A stretch of DNA of 17,077 nt from JBBSHS01 sp038232515 (GTDB lineage: Bacteria > Actinomycetota > Acidimicrobiia > Acidimicrobiales > JAUJNH01). Of this stretch, positions 6,972 through 14,999 are shown one piece after another. The notes under the pieces are model-generated. The model saw only the letters and a program-made list of their open reading frames with translations, was not told the DNA's origin and did not search any database. The stretch's first letter is position 1. Each line of letters begins with the position of its first letter. The DNA is taken from NCBI GenBank assembly GCA_038232515.1, contig JBBSHS010000057.1, positions 1 to 17,077 on the forward strand, in the 5' to 3' direction. The position numbers were made by a program, and so were the translations under genes.

Positions 6972-7787
6972 ATGGCGAACGCATATGAGCGGGTGAAGAC
7001 CGGGTGGACCATCGCGTGCCGTCGGTCTCGTACCAGCGGGCTGGAGGGGGAGTGGGCGGCGCGAGAACCAGCACTGGACGGGATCGGCTGCCTTGACGAC
7101 GCCGTGGCGAGATGCCAGGACCAGCGCCACCCCGCCGCCCCCCACGCCGCGCTGTCGGCTCTGTTGGTGCTGGCCGGCGACGACGACGTCGCCCGTCTGG
7201 CGGTGGTCCGGGCCATGCTGCCGGGACTGGCCGGCCTGTCGGCTCGTGGACGTCACCCGGGCGGGCACGGCGGCGCTTGCGGGGACTGGCGCTCGAGGCG
7301 GGAGATGGGCTCGTCGTGGGTGTGGCGGGGCCCGTGGGATTGCCTGGAGGACTTTGACGATGAGGTCGTGGTCCTCGCCTTCCTCCAGGTCCACCGCCTC
7401 GCCGGCCAGCGGTTGGAGTGGCCGGCGAGTGCGGTGCTGTCCCGGGTCGATCGTCAGCTGCGGATGAGCGAGGCGGCGTTCCGACGCCGGCCCCAGCACG
7501 AGCCGCTGAATGTCGAGGACGGCGTGGACGTCTACCCCGAGGCCGCCGGGCCGCGCTCGGGGTTGGAGCTCATCCTGCACGAGGTCCACCAGGCGCACCG
7601 CGCCGGCGTGGTCTCCGCCCGGGAGGCGCGGATCGTCCTGCGGGACCGGGTGTTCGGCTGGGCAACGGTGGAGATCGCCACCGCCGAGGGGGCGACGGTG
7701 GCGGCCGTGCAGCGGGCCCGGAGCCGGGCCCTGCGCAAGCTCCGCAAGGAGTTGGACACGACGCCCACGCCATTGTGCGTCGGCTGA
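6972..7787 (+). CDS. Sigma-70 region 4-like HTH regulator
   Basis: The 271-residue protein ends in a helix-turn-helix like sigma factor region 4 (about residues 222-260): LRDRVFGWATVEIATAEG, then ATVAAVQRARSRALRKLRKE. The central part has an Ala/Leu-rich helical segment (LDDAVARCQD...AALSALLVLAGDDDVARLAVVRAMLPGL). No clear region 2 is visible, so it may be a sigma-like DNA-binding regulator and not a full sigma factor. ATG at 6972 is the first plausible start, but the first 40 residues are poor and a later start is possible. A damaged copy is at 2196. The gene converges with the relaxase gene and lies just behind a palindromic site, suggesting autoregulation and a role in a mobile element. 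Confidence 0.65.
   Translation: MANAYERVKTGWTIACRRSRTSGLEGEWAAREPALDGIGCLDDAVARCQDQRHPAAPHAALSALLVLAGDDDVARLAVVRAMLPGLAGLSARGRHPGGHGGACGDWRSRREMGSSWVWRGPWDCLEDFDDEVVVLAFLQVHRLAGQRLEWPASAVLSRVDRQLRMSEAAFRRRPQHEPLNVEDGVDVYPEAAGPRSGLELILHEVHQAHRAGVVSAREARIVLRDRVFGWATVEIATAEGATVAAVQRARSRALRKLRKELDTTPTPLCVG
7524..7732 (+). repeat. Duplicated segment, partner of 2280-2487
   Basis: This is the intact counterpart of the segment at 2280-2487, about 93% identical with one base more in a G run (7688-7692). Confidence 0.8.
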
Positions 7788-7826
7788 GGGGATCCAGGCG
7801 ACGGCCAAGGGCCTGGTCCGAACCCC
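7788..7826. terminator. Possible bidirectional terminator between convergent genes
   Basis: CCAGGC (7794-7799) pairs with GCCTGG (7811-7816), and the flanking GGGG (7788-7791) pairs with CCCC (7823-7826). This gives an interrupted stem in the 40 bp between the sigma-like stop and the relaxase stop. There is no T-run, so intrinsic termination is uncertain. Confidence 0.35.
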
Positions 7827-7827
7827 C

Positions 7828-10800
7828 TCAGCGGCCGAGGCTGACCCCGACCTCGCCCCCGCTGGGGGCCATGGTCGGATGCGGTGGCCCGAGCCGGTCC
7901 CAGCCCAGAGCGCCCAGCGGTTCGCCCACGTGGATGCCGGGCCGGTCGGCAGCCAGTTCTCGGACCTGATCGCGATTGAGATCGTGGGCGTCGAGACCGA
8001 CCCGGTCGGCTGCGAGGGCCACAGCCCGATATCCCGCCGCCAGGCGGCTGGGTACGAACGACAAATTGGCGTTGTCGAGAGCCTCTAGGCGCTCGGCGAT
8101 GTCCACCCGCATCCATGCCGCGGGGTGGGTGAGCAACTCGGCGCCGAGCCGGCCGCTGCGTACGTCGATGGCCTGTTCCAGCTGGCGGAGATGCTCGATG
8201 GGCACGACCTGGCTGATCCCCAGCCGCCGGGCGCTGGTGGCGCTGCGGTCCTGCTGGGCCTGTGCCGCGGCTTCGGCCCGAATCACGGCTTGATGTGCCT
8301 CTGCCAGGTCCTCCGCCGCGGCTCGCACCGCGGCGGACTTACGAGGCCGCCATGGACCAAGGTCGGCGTCGGCGACACCTTGTTCGGCCCGGGCCAGCCT
8401 GGCGTGGGCGTCACTGATCTCTTCGCGCAGCTGGCGATACAGCCGGGCGTCGCCCTCGGCGATGCGTTCGAGCTCCGGCCCGGCGCTGACCACTTCGCGA
8501 AACCCGCTCAGCTGGGCGTCGAGCCAGCCGAGGCGGCGCTCGGCCAGCTCGGCCACGCTCTGGGTCGGACGCTCCCCCAGAGGCGGGACGTGAGCCTCGA
8601 GCTGGGCCAAGGTGATGTCGACCCGGCACTCGGTGACGATGCCCACGACCTGGTCGTGGTGGGTACGCAGCGGGCCATCGTCGAGCACCGGGCCCAGTGC
8701 CCGGACCCACGGGTCCTGGGCGTGGGGGGCGTCGGTGTCGAAGCGGCCGGCGGCGTCCCGGTACTCCACGATGCAACGGGCCGCCCGCCGCCACGCCACT
8801 GCTCCGGCACCATGGAGGGGCAAGGGGCCGAGGACGGCGGTCACGTAGTGGCCGGGGTCGGTTTCGGCCAAGGCCAGCCTGCCAGCACTCTGACGGTGGA
8901 TGGCGGTGTCGACGATGCTGAGGCGCTGGCGGAGCAGGGTTTCGGTGGCCTTGGCCGTCTCCGGACGGTGATCCTCGGCGGCGTGACGCTCGGCCGACTC
9001 GGTCAGTCGGGCGGTGGCGTAGTCGCCGGCGGCCCACACCAGAACGGCCATCGGGTCCTGGGCCGACTCAAGTTCCCGGACCCCGAGCCCGCCCCGCTGC
9101 AGGATGTGGCCGACCAGGCGATCCACGGTGGCGCCCAGGACGGCCAGGGCGGTGGCGACGGCATCGCCCAGCTGGTGGCACTCGAGTTCGGCGAGGGGGA
9201 GCCCGTAGGCGTCGGCCAGGGCGGTGCGGACCTGGCGCTGGGCTTCGGCCAGGGGCGGGACGTCGGTGCCGAGGGTGGCGGCCAGGCTGGCCCGTTCCGC
9301 CCTCAGCCACGCCGTGGGCCGGGACAACAGCGGTCCGACGGGGGCGGCCAGGGGGTCGGTGACCGACGCCATCGTCTGGTGGGATTCCCGGGACATGGCC
9401 TGGGCCAGCTCGGTGACGTCAGTGGGATCTGGCTCGGGGTGCAGCTCGTCGCGCTCGTGGGGCGAGAGGTCATCGGGGTCGGGAACGGTCAGTCCGAACA
9501 GCTGCGTCTGTTGCCGGGCCCGGGACCAGGCCACGAAGGCGGCGGCCCGGTGCTGGCCGGCCGTGGCCACCAGGACGTAGGCGTTCTCGCAGGTGCGGCC
9601 CTGGACGCCGCTGGCGGTGGTGGCGTAGGCGTGGGTCAGGCCGGGGGCGACGTGGCGGATGCGCCCGAAGGAGTTGCGGATCGTCTTCTCCTCCACGAAG
9701 TCCGCACCCAGCACGGCGCGGGTCGGGGGCAGTTGGCGGCCCTGGCGGTCGGTGTGGGCGTCGAAGGCGACCACGACCTGGCGGCTTCGGCTGTGGACTT
9801 CTGTGACGGTGCCGATCCGTCCGGTGTACACCCCGGCGTTGGCCCGGTTGCGGTTGGACCGCACCCGATCCCCCACCCGCAGTTCCCGGGTGTCCACGGC
9901 CCGGTCCGGCGCCGACAGAGCGACGGTGAGGGCGTCGGGGCCGAGCAGGCCCTCTCCCAGCGCAAGCTTGCGGGCGGCCTGGTTGAACCATTCCACCTCG
10001 GCCACGGTGTTGGCGATGATGAGCTTGTCCCGCCCGGCCATCCCCGGGTCGGCCCGCCACCGCTGCAGCAGCAGGGACCGGACCCCGTCGGCGGTCTCGG
10101 CGGTGTTCCAGCGCCCGGCTGCCGTCGCCGATTCGATGGCCTGGGCGGCTTCGCCGGCCTGGATCATCTTCAGCCGCCGGCGGTCGCTCCGGTCGAGCTG
10201 GCGGACGTTGTCGGCCAGTGTGACGACCCGCTCACCCAGGGTGTCGACCAGGTGCCTGAAGCCGCCGCCGGCGCCGACCTCGTGGACCTGGTCGGGGTCT
10301 CCCACCGCCACCAGCTTGACGTCGGCCCGGGCGCACCACGACGCCAACCGTGAGAACTGACGGGTGTCGGCCATGCCCGCCTCGTCCAGGATGACCACGG
10401 CGTCGTCCAGGACCTGGCCCTGCGTGGCGTCGCACATCCGCAGCATGGTGGTGAGGGTCCAGGAGCGGTCCAGGGCCGCCCCGGTGCCCAGCACCTGCGC
10501 GGCGCCGCCCTGGAACGAGCACCCCAGCACCCGCATCCCAGAGTCCCGCCAGGCCTGGGCGGCCACGCCCAGGGCGAAGGTCTTGCCGGTGCCTGGGCCG
10601 CCGTGGACGACCTCCAAGCCGATACCCGAGCTGCACAGCCGCTCCACCATGTCACGCTGCTCGGCCCGCAAGCTCGGGACCGCGGCGATGGCCGCCTCCA
10701 GCGCAACCTTGTCGGCCACGCCGGCACCGATGCCGGCACCGTCGGGCCCCCATCCCCGCACGTGGGCCTGAAGCAGTTGGGCCTCGTGCGCCAGCAGCTC

Positions 10801-12465
10801 GGCGGTGGTGAACCCGCCGGCCACGCCACCCGATCGAACCACGGTGCCGTCGGCCCGTTGGATGATGGCCCCGGACCGGGGGGACGAGCCGGCCACTGGG
10901 ACGAAGCGCTTCGGGTCGTGCAGCAGCCTGGTCGACCACCGCTCCAGATCCGCCGGTGTGGCCCCGTCGACCATTGCGTTGGCGAAGCCGCAGATGGCGT
11001 CGCGCAGGTCCACCACCGAGGACTTCTCCGTCAACCCCGCTGGCGAGGCCAGATCCGCCGCGATCTGGCCCAGGCGCTGTGGGTCCATCCGACGGCGGGG
11101 GCCGTGGCCGACGAGGCGGCCCAGCTGCTCGACGCCCAGCCCGTGGCGCTCGGCTTGGGCCAGGACGACAGCCGGAGACCGGCCCTGCTCCACGCTGTTC
11201 TTGGCGTCTCGGGTGGCCAGCACAGCGGCGGCCAGGGCCTTGGGGCCTTCCAGGCCCAGGCGAGCCATGAACTCCAGGGCCTCGCGTCGGCGCTGGGAGA
11301 AGGCCACGATGCTCTGTCGGGGAACCCCGGCCAGATCGGCGGTGCCGTTGTGGGGCTGGTCCCACTCCACGCCAAGTCGTTCGATCATCCGCCGTCGCAG
11401 GCTGGCCTGGTAGACGTGGCCGGACGCCCGGGCCCAGGCGTACAGGGCGGTGCCGTCCAGCGCCGCCCGCCGGCCGTCGGTGCCGACGGCGGTGTTGACG
11501 ATGGTGATGTGGGAGTGCAGCAGCGGCGCCCCGTCCCGGGCCGCTCGGTGGTCCCACACCGCGGCGATGAGCCCGGTGGCGGGGACCCGGCCGCCCGGTC
11601 CGCGCACAAAGGCGGCGTGGCCTTCCAGGAAGGTGACGACATCCTGGACCGCCTCCTGGTGACAGGCCAGGACGACGCCGGTCACTGTCTCTCCTCGGGC
11701 CAGGCCGCAGCGGGCCACGGCATCAGCGGGCACGAACTCACCCAGGGCGTGCAGCAGGCTGACCGACTTGGGCGCCCGCACCGCCAAGTCGTAGGCCTCG
11801 ACCACCCGGGCCGGGGTGCGGGCCCCGATGAACCGGGCCACCGCGTCGACAAGGACCCGCCATGCGTTGCCGGCCTTGGTGGCCACCAGGTACTGGCCAA
11901 CAGGGCTGTCGTCGGCGGGCGCCGGCGGCGCCTCGGTGACGGCGATCTTGCGCAGGTAGCGAGCGCTGACCCCCGCCATCTGTGCGGCCTGGGCCATCGA
12001 CACCGTGGCGTCCGCTGCCGCCTTGAGGTTGCGGGGGCCGGTGCAAGGTTGCGGGCCACCCTGGCGGAAGGCGTCGATGGCGGGTTGGGGGACCTCCCAG
12101 TGGCCGCCCGCCGTCTTGGTGCCGGCCAGCGTGCCCCGGCTGAGCAGGACCCGGACCCGCTCGGGTCGGATGCCCAACTGGCCGGCGGCCGCCCTGACGT
12201 CGACCACCCGGTCGCCTCGGCGGTCCCGGGCCCGGCCATTGGATCCCTTGGAGGGAATGAGGTACTCGCCGGTGTTGGGGTGCTTGCCGTCGAACAGGTC
12301 GTGGATGGGCCCCGAGGTGACCTCACCCCGCAGCCCCATGGCCGTGGCGCCGGTGCCGGCCCAGCGGCCGGGCGCCTCGCCTTCGCGCAGGTAGTAGGCG
12401 ACCGAGTCGTGGGTCACCTCCTTCAGGTGGTAGTCGGGGTCGTGCAGCGTGCCGACGTTGATCAC
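7828..12465 (-). CDS. MobF-family conjugative relaxase/helicase (TrwC/TraA type)
   Basis: A protein of about 1545 residues predicted to nick DNA at an origin of transfer and unwind it for conjugation. The relaxase domain opens with VAYYLREGEAPGRWAGTGA; Tyr24/Tyr25 are the catalytic candidates. It continues with AYDLAVRAPKSVSLLHALG (about 230) and the metal-binding histidines in LLHSHITIVNTA (about 314). Two HTH-like segments are inserted at about 85-125 (VRAAAGQLGIRPERVRVLL) and 153-175 (MAQAAQMAGVSARYLRKI). The helicase part has Walker A GGPGTGKT (about 620), Walker B VVILDEAGM (about 690), GDPDQV (about 720) and the late motif TTASGVQGRT (about 948). The C-terminal third is Ala/Glu/Arg-rich and coiled-coil-like. 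The start chosen is GTG 12465, giving an N-terminus that begins close to the YY motif; the frame is open to 12549. No coupling protein or secretion gene is adjacent. Confidence 0.9.
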   Translation of the reverse strand: MINVGTLHDPDYHLKEVTHDSVAYYLREGEAPGRWAGTGATAMGLRGEVTSGPIHDLFDGKHPNTGEYLIPSKGSNGRARDRRGDRVVDVRAAAGQLGIRPERVRVLLSRGTLAGTKTAGGHWEVPQPAIDAFRQGGPQPCTGPRNLKAAADATVSMAQAAQMAGVSARYLRKIAVTEAPPAPADDSPVGQYLVATKAGNAWRVLVDAVARFIGARTPARVVEAYDLAVRAPKSVSLLHALGEFVPADAVARCGLARGETVTGVVLACHQEAVQDVVTFLEGHAAFVRGPGGRVPATGLIAAVWDHRAARDGAPLLHSHITIVNTAVGTDGRRAALDGTALYAWARASGHVYQASLRRRMIERLGVEWDQPHNGTADLAGVPRQSIVAFSQRRREALEFMARLGLEGPKALAAAVLATRDAKNSVEQGRSPAVVLAQAERHGLGVEQLGRLVGHGPRRRMDPQRLGQIAADLASPAGLTEKSSVVDLRDAICGFANAMVDGATPADLERWSTRLLHDPKRFVPVAGSSPRSGAIIQRADGTVVRSGGVAGGFTTAELLAHEAQLLQAHVRGWGPDGAGIGAGVADKVALEAAIAAVPSLRAEQRDMVERLCSSGIGLEVVHGGPGTGKTFALGVAAQAWRDSGMRVLGCSFQGGAAQVLGTGAALDRSWTLTTMLRMCDATQGQVLDDAVVILDEAGMADTRQFSRLASWCARADVKLVAVGDPDQVHEVGAGGGFRHLVDTLGERVVTLADNVRQLDRSDRRRLKMIQAGEAAQAIESATAAGRWNTAETADGVRSLLLQRWRADPGMAGRDKLIIANTVAEVEWFNQAARKLALGEGLLGPDALTVALSAPDRAVDTRELRVGDRVRSNRNRANAGVYTGRIGTVTEVHSRSRQVVVAFDAHTDRQGRQLPPTRAVLGADFVEEKTIRNSFGRIRHVAPGLTHAYATTASGVQGRTCENAYVLVATAGQHRAAAFVAWSRARQQTQLFGLTVPDPDDLSPHERDELHPEPDPTDVTELAQAMSRESHQTMASVTDPLAAPVGPLLSRPTAWLRAERASLAATLGTDVPPLAEAQRQVRTALADAYGLPLAELECHQLGDAVATALAVLGATVDRLVGHILQRGGLGVRELESAQDPMAVLVWAAGDYATARLTESAERHAAEDHRPETAKATETLLRQRLSIVDTAIHRQSAGRLALAETDPGHYVTAVLGPLPLHGAGAVAWRRAARCIVEYRDAAGRFDTDAPHAQDPWVRALGPVLDDGPLRTHHDQVVGIVTECRVDITLAQLEAHVPPLGERPTQSVAELAERRLGWLDAQLSGFREVVSAGPELERIAEGDARLYRQLREEISDAHARLARAEQGVADADLGPWRPRKSAAVRAAAEDLAEAHQAVIRAEAAAQAQQDRSATSARRLGISQVVPIEHLRQLEQAIDVRSGRLGAELLTHPAAWMRVDIAERLEALDNANLSFVPSRLAAGYRAVALAADRVGLDAHDLNRDQVRELAADRPGIHVGEPLGALGWDRLGPPHPTMAPSGGEVGVSLGR

Positions 12466-12512
12466 TACTCTCAGTACTCGACGCGCAAACTGGCGGAGGC
12501 GGACATTCCAAC

Positions 12513-12534
12513 GCAGGTTTCTTCTGGTACCTGC
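12513..12534. other. Hairpin just upstream of the relaxase gene, oriT or operator candidate
   Basis: GCAGGT (12513-12518) and ACCTGC (12529-12534) form an inverted repeat around a 10-base spacer, 48 bp before the relaxase GTG. The local sequence is less GC-rich than its surroundings. MobF relaxases often act on an oriT next to their gene, and oriT sites contain such inverted repeats. The function is inference. Confidence 0.35.
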
Positions 12535-12655
12535 AAGTCTGTGGAGCATTGGGGCGGGGCCTGGACTCGTCGCGGGATGACTGGTTGGGGCATTGGTGCT
12601 GGTGACCTGGGTGCTGCGGGGTGCTGGTGTCGTCGGGTCGGCGCTCGTCGTAGGG

Positions 12656-12860
12656 CGGTGCTCGGTCGTAGTGTTCGAGTCGGGCGTCGGGGCGGTGCTC
12701 GGTCGTAGGCGTCGGGTCGGTCGTCGGCTCGGTCGTCGGGTCGGTCGTCGGCTCGGTGCTCGGTTGAAGGCGTCGGGCCGGTCGTCGGGTCGGTCGTCGG
12801 CTCGGTGCTCGGGCGTAGGCGTTGGGTCGGTCGTCGGGTCGGTCGTCGGGTCGGTGCCGG
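12656..12860. repeat. Higher-order tandem repeat built on a 12-bp unit
   Basis: A 12-bp word GGTCGTCGGGTC (or ...GGCTC) repeats head to tail. The blocks are punctuated by CGGTGCTCGG plus TCGTAGG-like sequence at 12656, 12693, 12754 and 12803. Block spacings are 37, 61 and 49 bp, which differ by 12, so blocks grew and shrank by whole 12-bp units. Read on the - strand it would encode TEPTTDPT-like repeats, but no believable gene surrounds it. It lies between the relaxase start and the ParA-like remnant, where iterons or a partition site would be plausible. Confidence 0.75.
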
Positions 12861-12976
12861 GCGTTGGAGCTGTCGTGCTCCTTCTCCGGTCGTTGGCGGC
12901 CGGTCTCCCTGGGGCCCCGTTCGTCGCGCTCGGTCGTAGGGTCGCGCTCGGCTGGTGGATCGGCTGCGACGGGCAG

Positions 12977-13023
12977 GACGAGGACCCGCGCCCGCCGCAG
13001 CGGGGCGGAAGCGGGTCCTCGTC
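12977..13023 (-). terminator. Strong hairpin 10 bp after the ParA-like remnant
   Basis: GACGAGGACCCGC (12977-12989) and GCGGGTCCTCGTC (13011-13023) are a perfect 13-bp inverted repeat with a 21-base G/C-rich loop that can itself pair in part. It begins 10 bp downstream of the stop at 13033 on the - strand, the usual place for a terminator. No T-run follows. Confidence 0.5.
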
Positions 13024-13032
13024 GGTGGGTGC

Positions 13033-13500
13033 TCAAAGGAGAGCGTGTAGCTCCCTGAAGACCCGACCGGGCTGTCGTGCCGTGAGCAGCCCCGCTTCGT
13101 TCATGCGGGCTACGGCGGCCGTGATGGCCACGGTGGCGGGCACGCCGAGGACCTCTTCGACGTCCCGGGCCGACTGGGCTCGCTCCGGCTCGGATACGAC
13201 GATGCCCCGTCGAGGCGGCAGCCGGCGGCGACGACCGTGCGCAGTGCGAGGTAGCACGGTCCCCGCAGGACGGCGTAGGCGGTGGCGTTTTCGGGGAAGC
13301 CAGGCTAGACCGTGGCAGACATGGATCCGAGGTCCAGGACGAGTAAAGCAGGACCGTCTGCTTCGAGCGGTCGAGGACGCTAATTGGTCCGTCGGCGTGG
13401 ATGCTGGGCAGACCCAGCACTGCCCCCATGCCGTCGACGTCGACCGACTGGACGACGGTCGGCAAGCCGGCGCCGGCCGAGGCGACGGCCAGTGCCCCCT
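13033..13500 (-). pseudogene. Decayed MinD/ParA (CpaE)-like ATPase gene
   Basis: Pieces of one protein can be read in three frames in the right order. First is ALAVASAGAGLPTVVQSVDV, then DGMGAVLGLP (13489-13400). Next is LVLDLGSMSATV, an in-frame TAG at 13305-13307, and PGFPENATAYAVLRGPCYLALR with a VVAAGCRLDG tail. Last comes IVVSEPERAQSARDVEEVLG, VPATVAITAAVARMNEAGLL and TARQPGRVFRELHALL before the stop at 13033. This resembles the middle and end of actinobacterial MinD/CpaE-like ATPases (VLDLGS as the Walker-B-like strand, RDVEEVLGVP near the end). The last shift is one missing base in a C run at 13205-13208 (+ strand). The P-loop is not visible and the gene seems internally shortened. A working protein is unlikely. 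Confidence 0.55.
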
Positions 13501-13656
13501 GGGGGCGTCCCTCTGTGTCAAGATTAGATTAGATGAGGCGCTCCCGTCCCGTCCCGCCGCGTCTGAAGTTGGTGCGGGTACAGAGGCCGATGCGTGTGTG
13601 CTCTGAACTCGATTGCTCAAGTCAAGGCTGACGTCCCGAACGTCAGGCCGGGTTGC

Positions 13657-14636
13657 TCACGAGTCCGTGATGCGCAAGAAGTTGCTGGGGCCGACGGTCA
13701 GGGTCGCTCGGCCGCCGATCGGGAAGGTCACGACTGGGTTGGTGTGGCCGAAGTCGACATTGGCAAGCACGGGGAGGCCGGCCAAACGGTCCTGACGAGC
13801 CACGATCTGCTCGAGCAGGGCCCGGGTCACCCCGCTTTGTTCCTGAAAGCGACCAACCACCAGGCCTTGCACGCCGCTGGCGTCAGGGAGTTGCAGAAGG
13901 GAGGTCAGGTCACGGGAGAAGGTGACGGCGTCGCTTTCAGCGTCGTCTTCGACCATGAGCAGGGTTCCGTCCAGCGACGGCATGTAATCGGTGCCTTGCA
14001 GAAGGTTGAGGGTGCAGAGGTTGCCGCCAACGATCCGTCCCGCAGAGTGACCGTCCTGCAGCCGCCACCAGCCCTCATTGGGGTGCACAGTTCGGCTGTC
14101 TTGGTCGAGAAACCACAGGTCGTCCGTCCAGGTCTGCGCAGGGTGCAGTTCGATCGGGTCCTTGCTGAGAACAGCCTGCGAGAACCAGCGTTGGGTCTGT
14201 TCGAAATGGTCGCGCATCCCAAAGCTGGACCAGTGGGTCCGGAGTAGGTGACTAGCCCGACGCGAGCAAGGATGCTGTTCTGTAGGGCCGTGATGTCCGA
14301 GAATCCGCAGAAGACCTTGGGGTTGCGGGCGATCAGATCCCAATCCAGGTAGGGAAGGAGCTCGTTGCTGTTGAAGCCTCCAATCACGGTGAGGATCCCA
14401 GCCACAGTTGGGTCGGCGAAGGCCTCGTGCAAGTCGGTCACCCGCGAAGCCACCGATGAGGAGTCGAAGTCGTCTCGCTCATCGACGTGCTCTCCGAACG
14501 TCAATCGGAGGCCCAGTTCCGCAAAGCGGGCATCGATGACCTGGCTGTGATCGTGTTCCGCTACGAGCGCGCGGCTACGAGCCGGCGCGACCACCCGGAT
14601 AGTGTCACCGCTACGAAGTTTGCATGGCACAGTCAA
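13657..14636 (-). pseudogene. S66 family peptidase (LD-carboxypeptidase/MccF-like), one frameshift
   Basis: Two frames join into one protein of about 326 residues, the normal S66 length. The N-terminal frame starts at TTG 14636 (LTVPCKLRSGDTIRVVAPAR) and runs through ILTVIGGFNSNELLPYLDWD to GFSDIT, where Ser about 113 is the nucleophile, then GLVTYSG. The rest is in another frame: HWSSFGMRDHFEQTQRWF, GRIVGGNLCTLNLLQGTDY, LLMVEDDAESD (catalytic Glu) and NVDFGHTNPVVTFPIGG (catalytic His). The break needs one extra base in the GGG at 14235-14237 (+ strand). S66 enzymes trim peptidoglycan peptides or, as MccF, cleave microcin C-type antibiotics; this sequence looks MccF-like. All catalytic residues survive, so the frameshift is either very recent or an error. 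Confidence 0.8.
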
Positions 14637-14776
14637 GCTCGACGCAGTCACCCTCTGAGTCTGTCGCAGTGCGTCGGTGACGCCGGCCGGTTCACCCTGC
14701 CCGAGGCGCTGGAGGCCATGCGTCGGGTCGACGTCGCGCACGGGCGGCGGGTTGACCCGTGCGCCTCGCTGTAGGC

Positions 14777-14934
14777 GTCGGGCTGTTCTTGCGAGTCGAG
14801 GACTTCGAGGCAGCTCATCGACGGATGCGTGAGCACGGCGTCGAGTTCCTCAACGAGCCGCGGGACGAACCGTAGGGCGCTTCGCCATCTTCGTCGACGT
14901 GTCCGGGAACAAGTGGGACCTTCTCGGACCACCG
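14777..14934 (+). pseudogene. VOC/glyoxalase-fold protein, C-terminal remnant
   Basis: The frame VGLFLRVEDFEAAHRRMREH, then GVEFLNEPRDEP, meets TAG at 14872-14874. After one missing base it continues as FAIFVDVSGNKWDLLG. This is the closing half of a vicinal-oxygen-chelate (glyoxalase/bleomycin-resistance) fold. The final Asn-Lys-Trp-Asp-Leu block is typical. The N-terminal half is absent. The piece has a stop, a frameshift and no start, so it is a remnant. Confidence 0.65.
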
Positions 14935-14999
14935 CCTATCTGATCGCGTCGCCCCAGAACGCCGGGTCCGCTGCGAGCGTCAGGTCCGCTGCGAGATGC

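Noticed and set aside
6534..7808. A 424-codon open frame on the - strand
   Set aside because: It is antisense to the sigma-like gene, which is supported by its conserved second copy. The product is Arg/Pro/Gly-rich with no motif.
8125..10353. A 742-codon open frame on the + strand
   Set aside because: It lies opposite the relaxase helicase, whose motifs are clear; its product is Gly/Gln/Val-rich without domains. It is a shadow of high-GC coding DNA.
10603..12708. A 701-codon open frame on the + strand
   Set aside because: Same reason: antisense to the relaxase domain, and it runs on into the repeat array.
12656..12860. CRISPR-like array
   Set aside because: The 12-bp units adjoin without unique spacers, so it is a tandem repeat and not a CRISPR array.
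12323..13465. A 380-codon open frame on the - strand covering the 12-bp repeats
   Set aside because: It overlaps the relaxase N-terminus in another frame and only one of three frames of the ParA-like remnant. The low-complexity product results from GC-rich repeats without stops.
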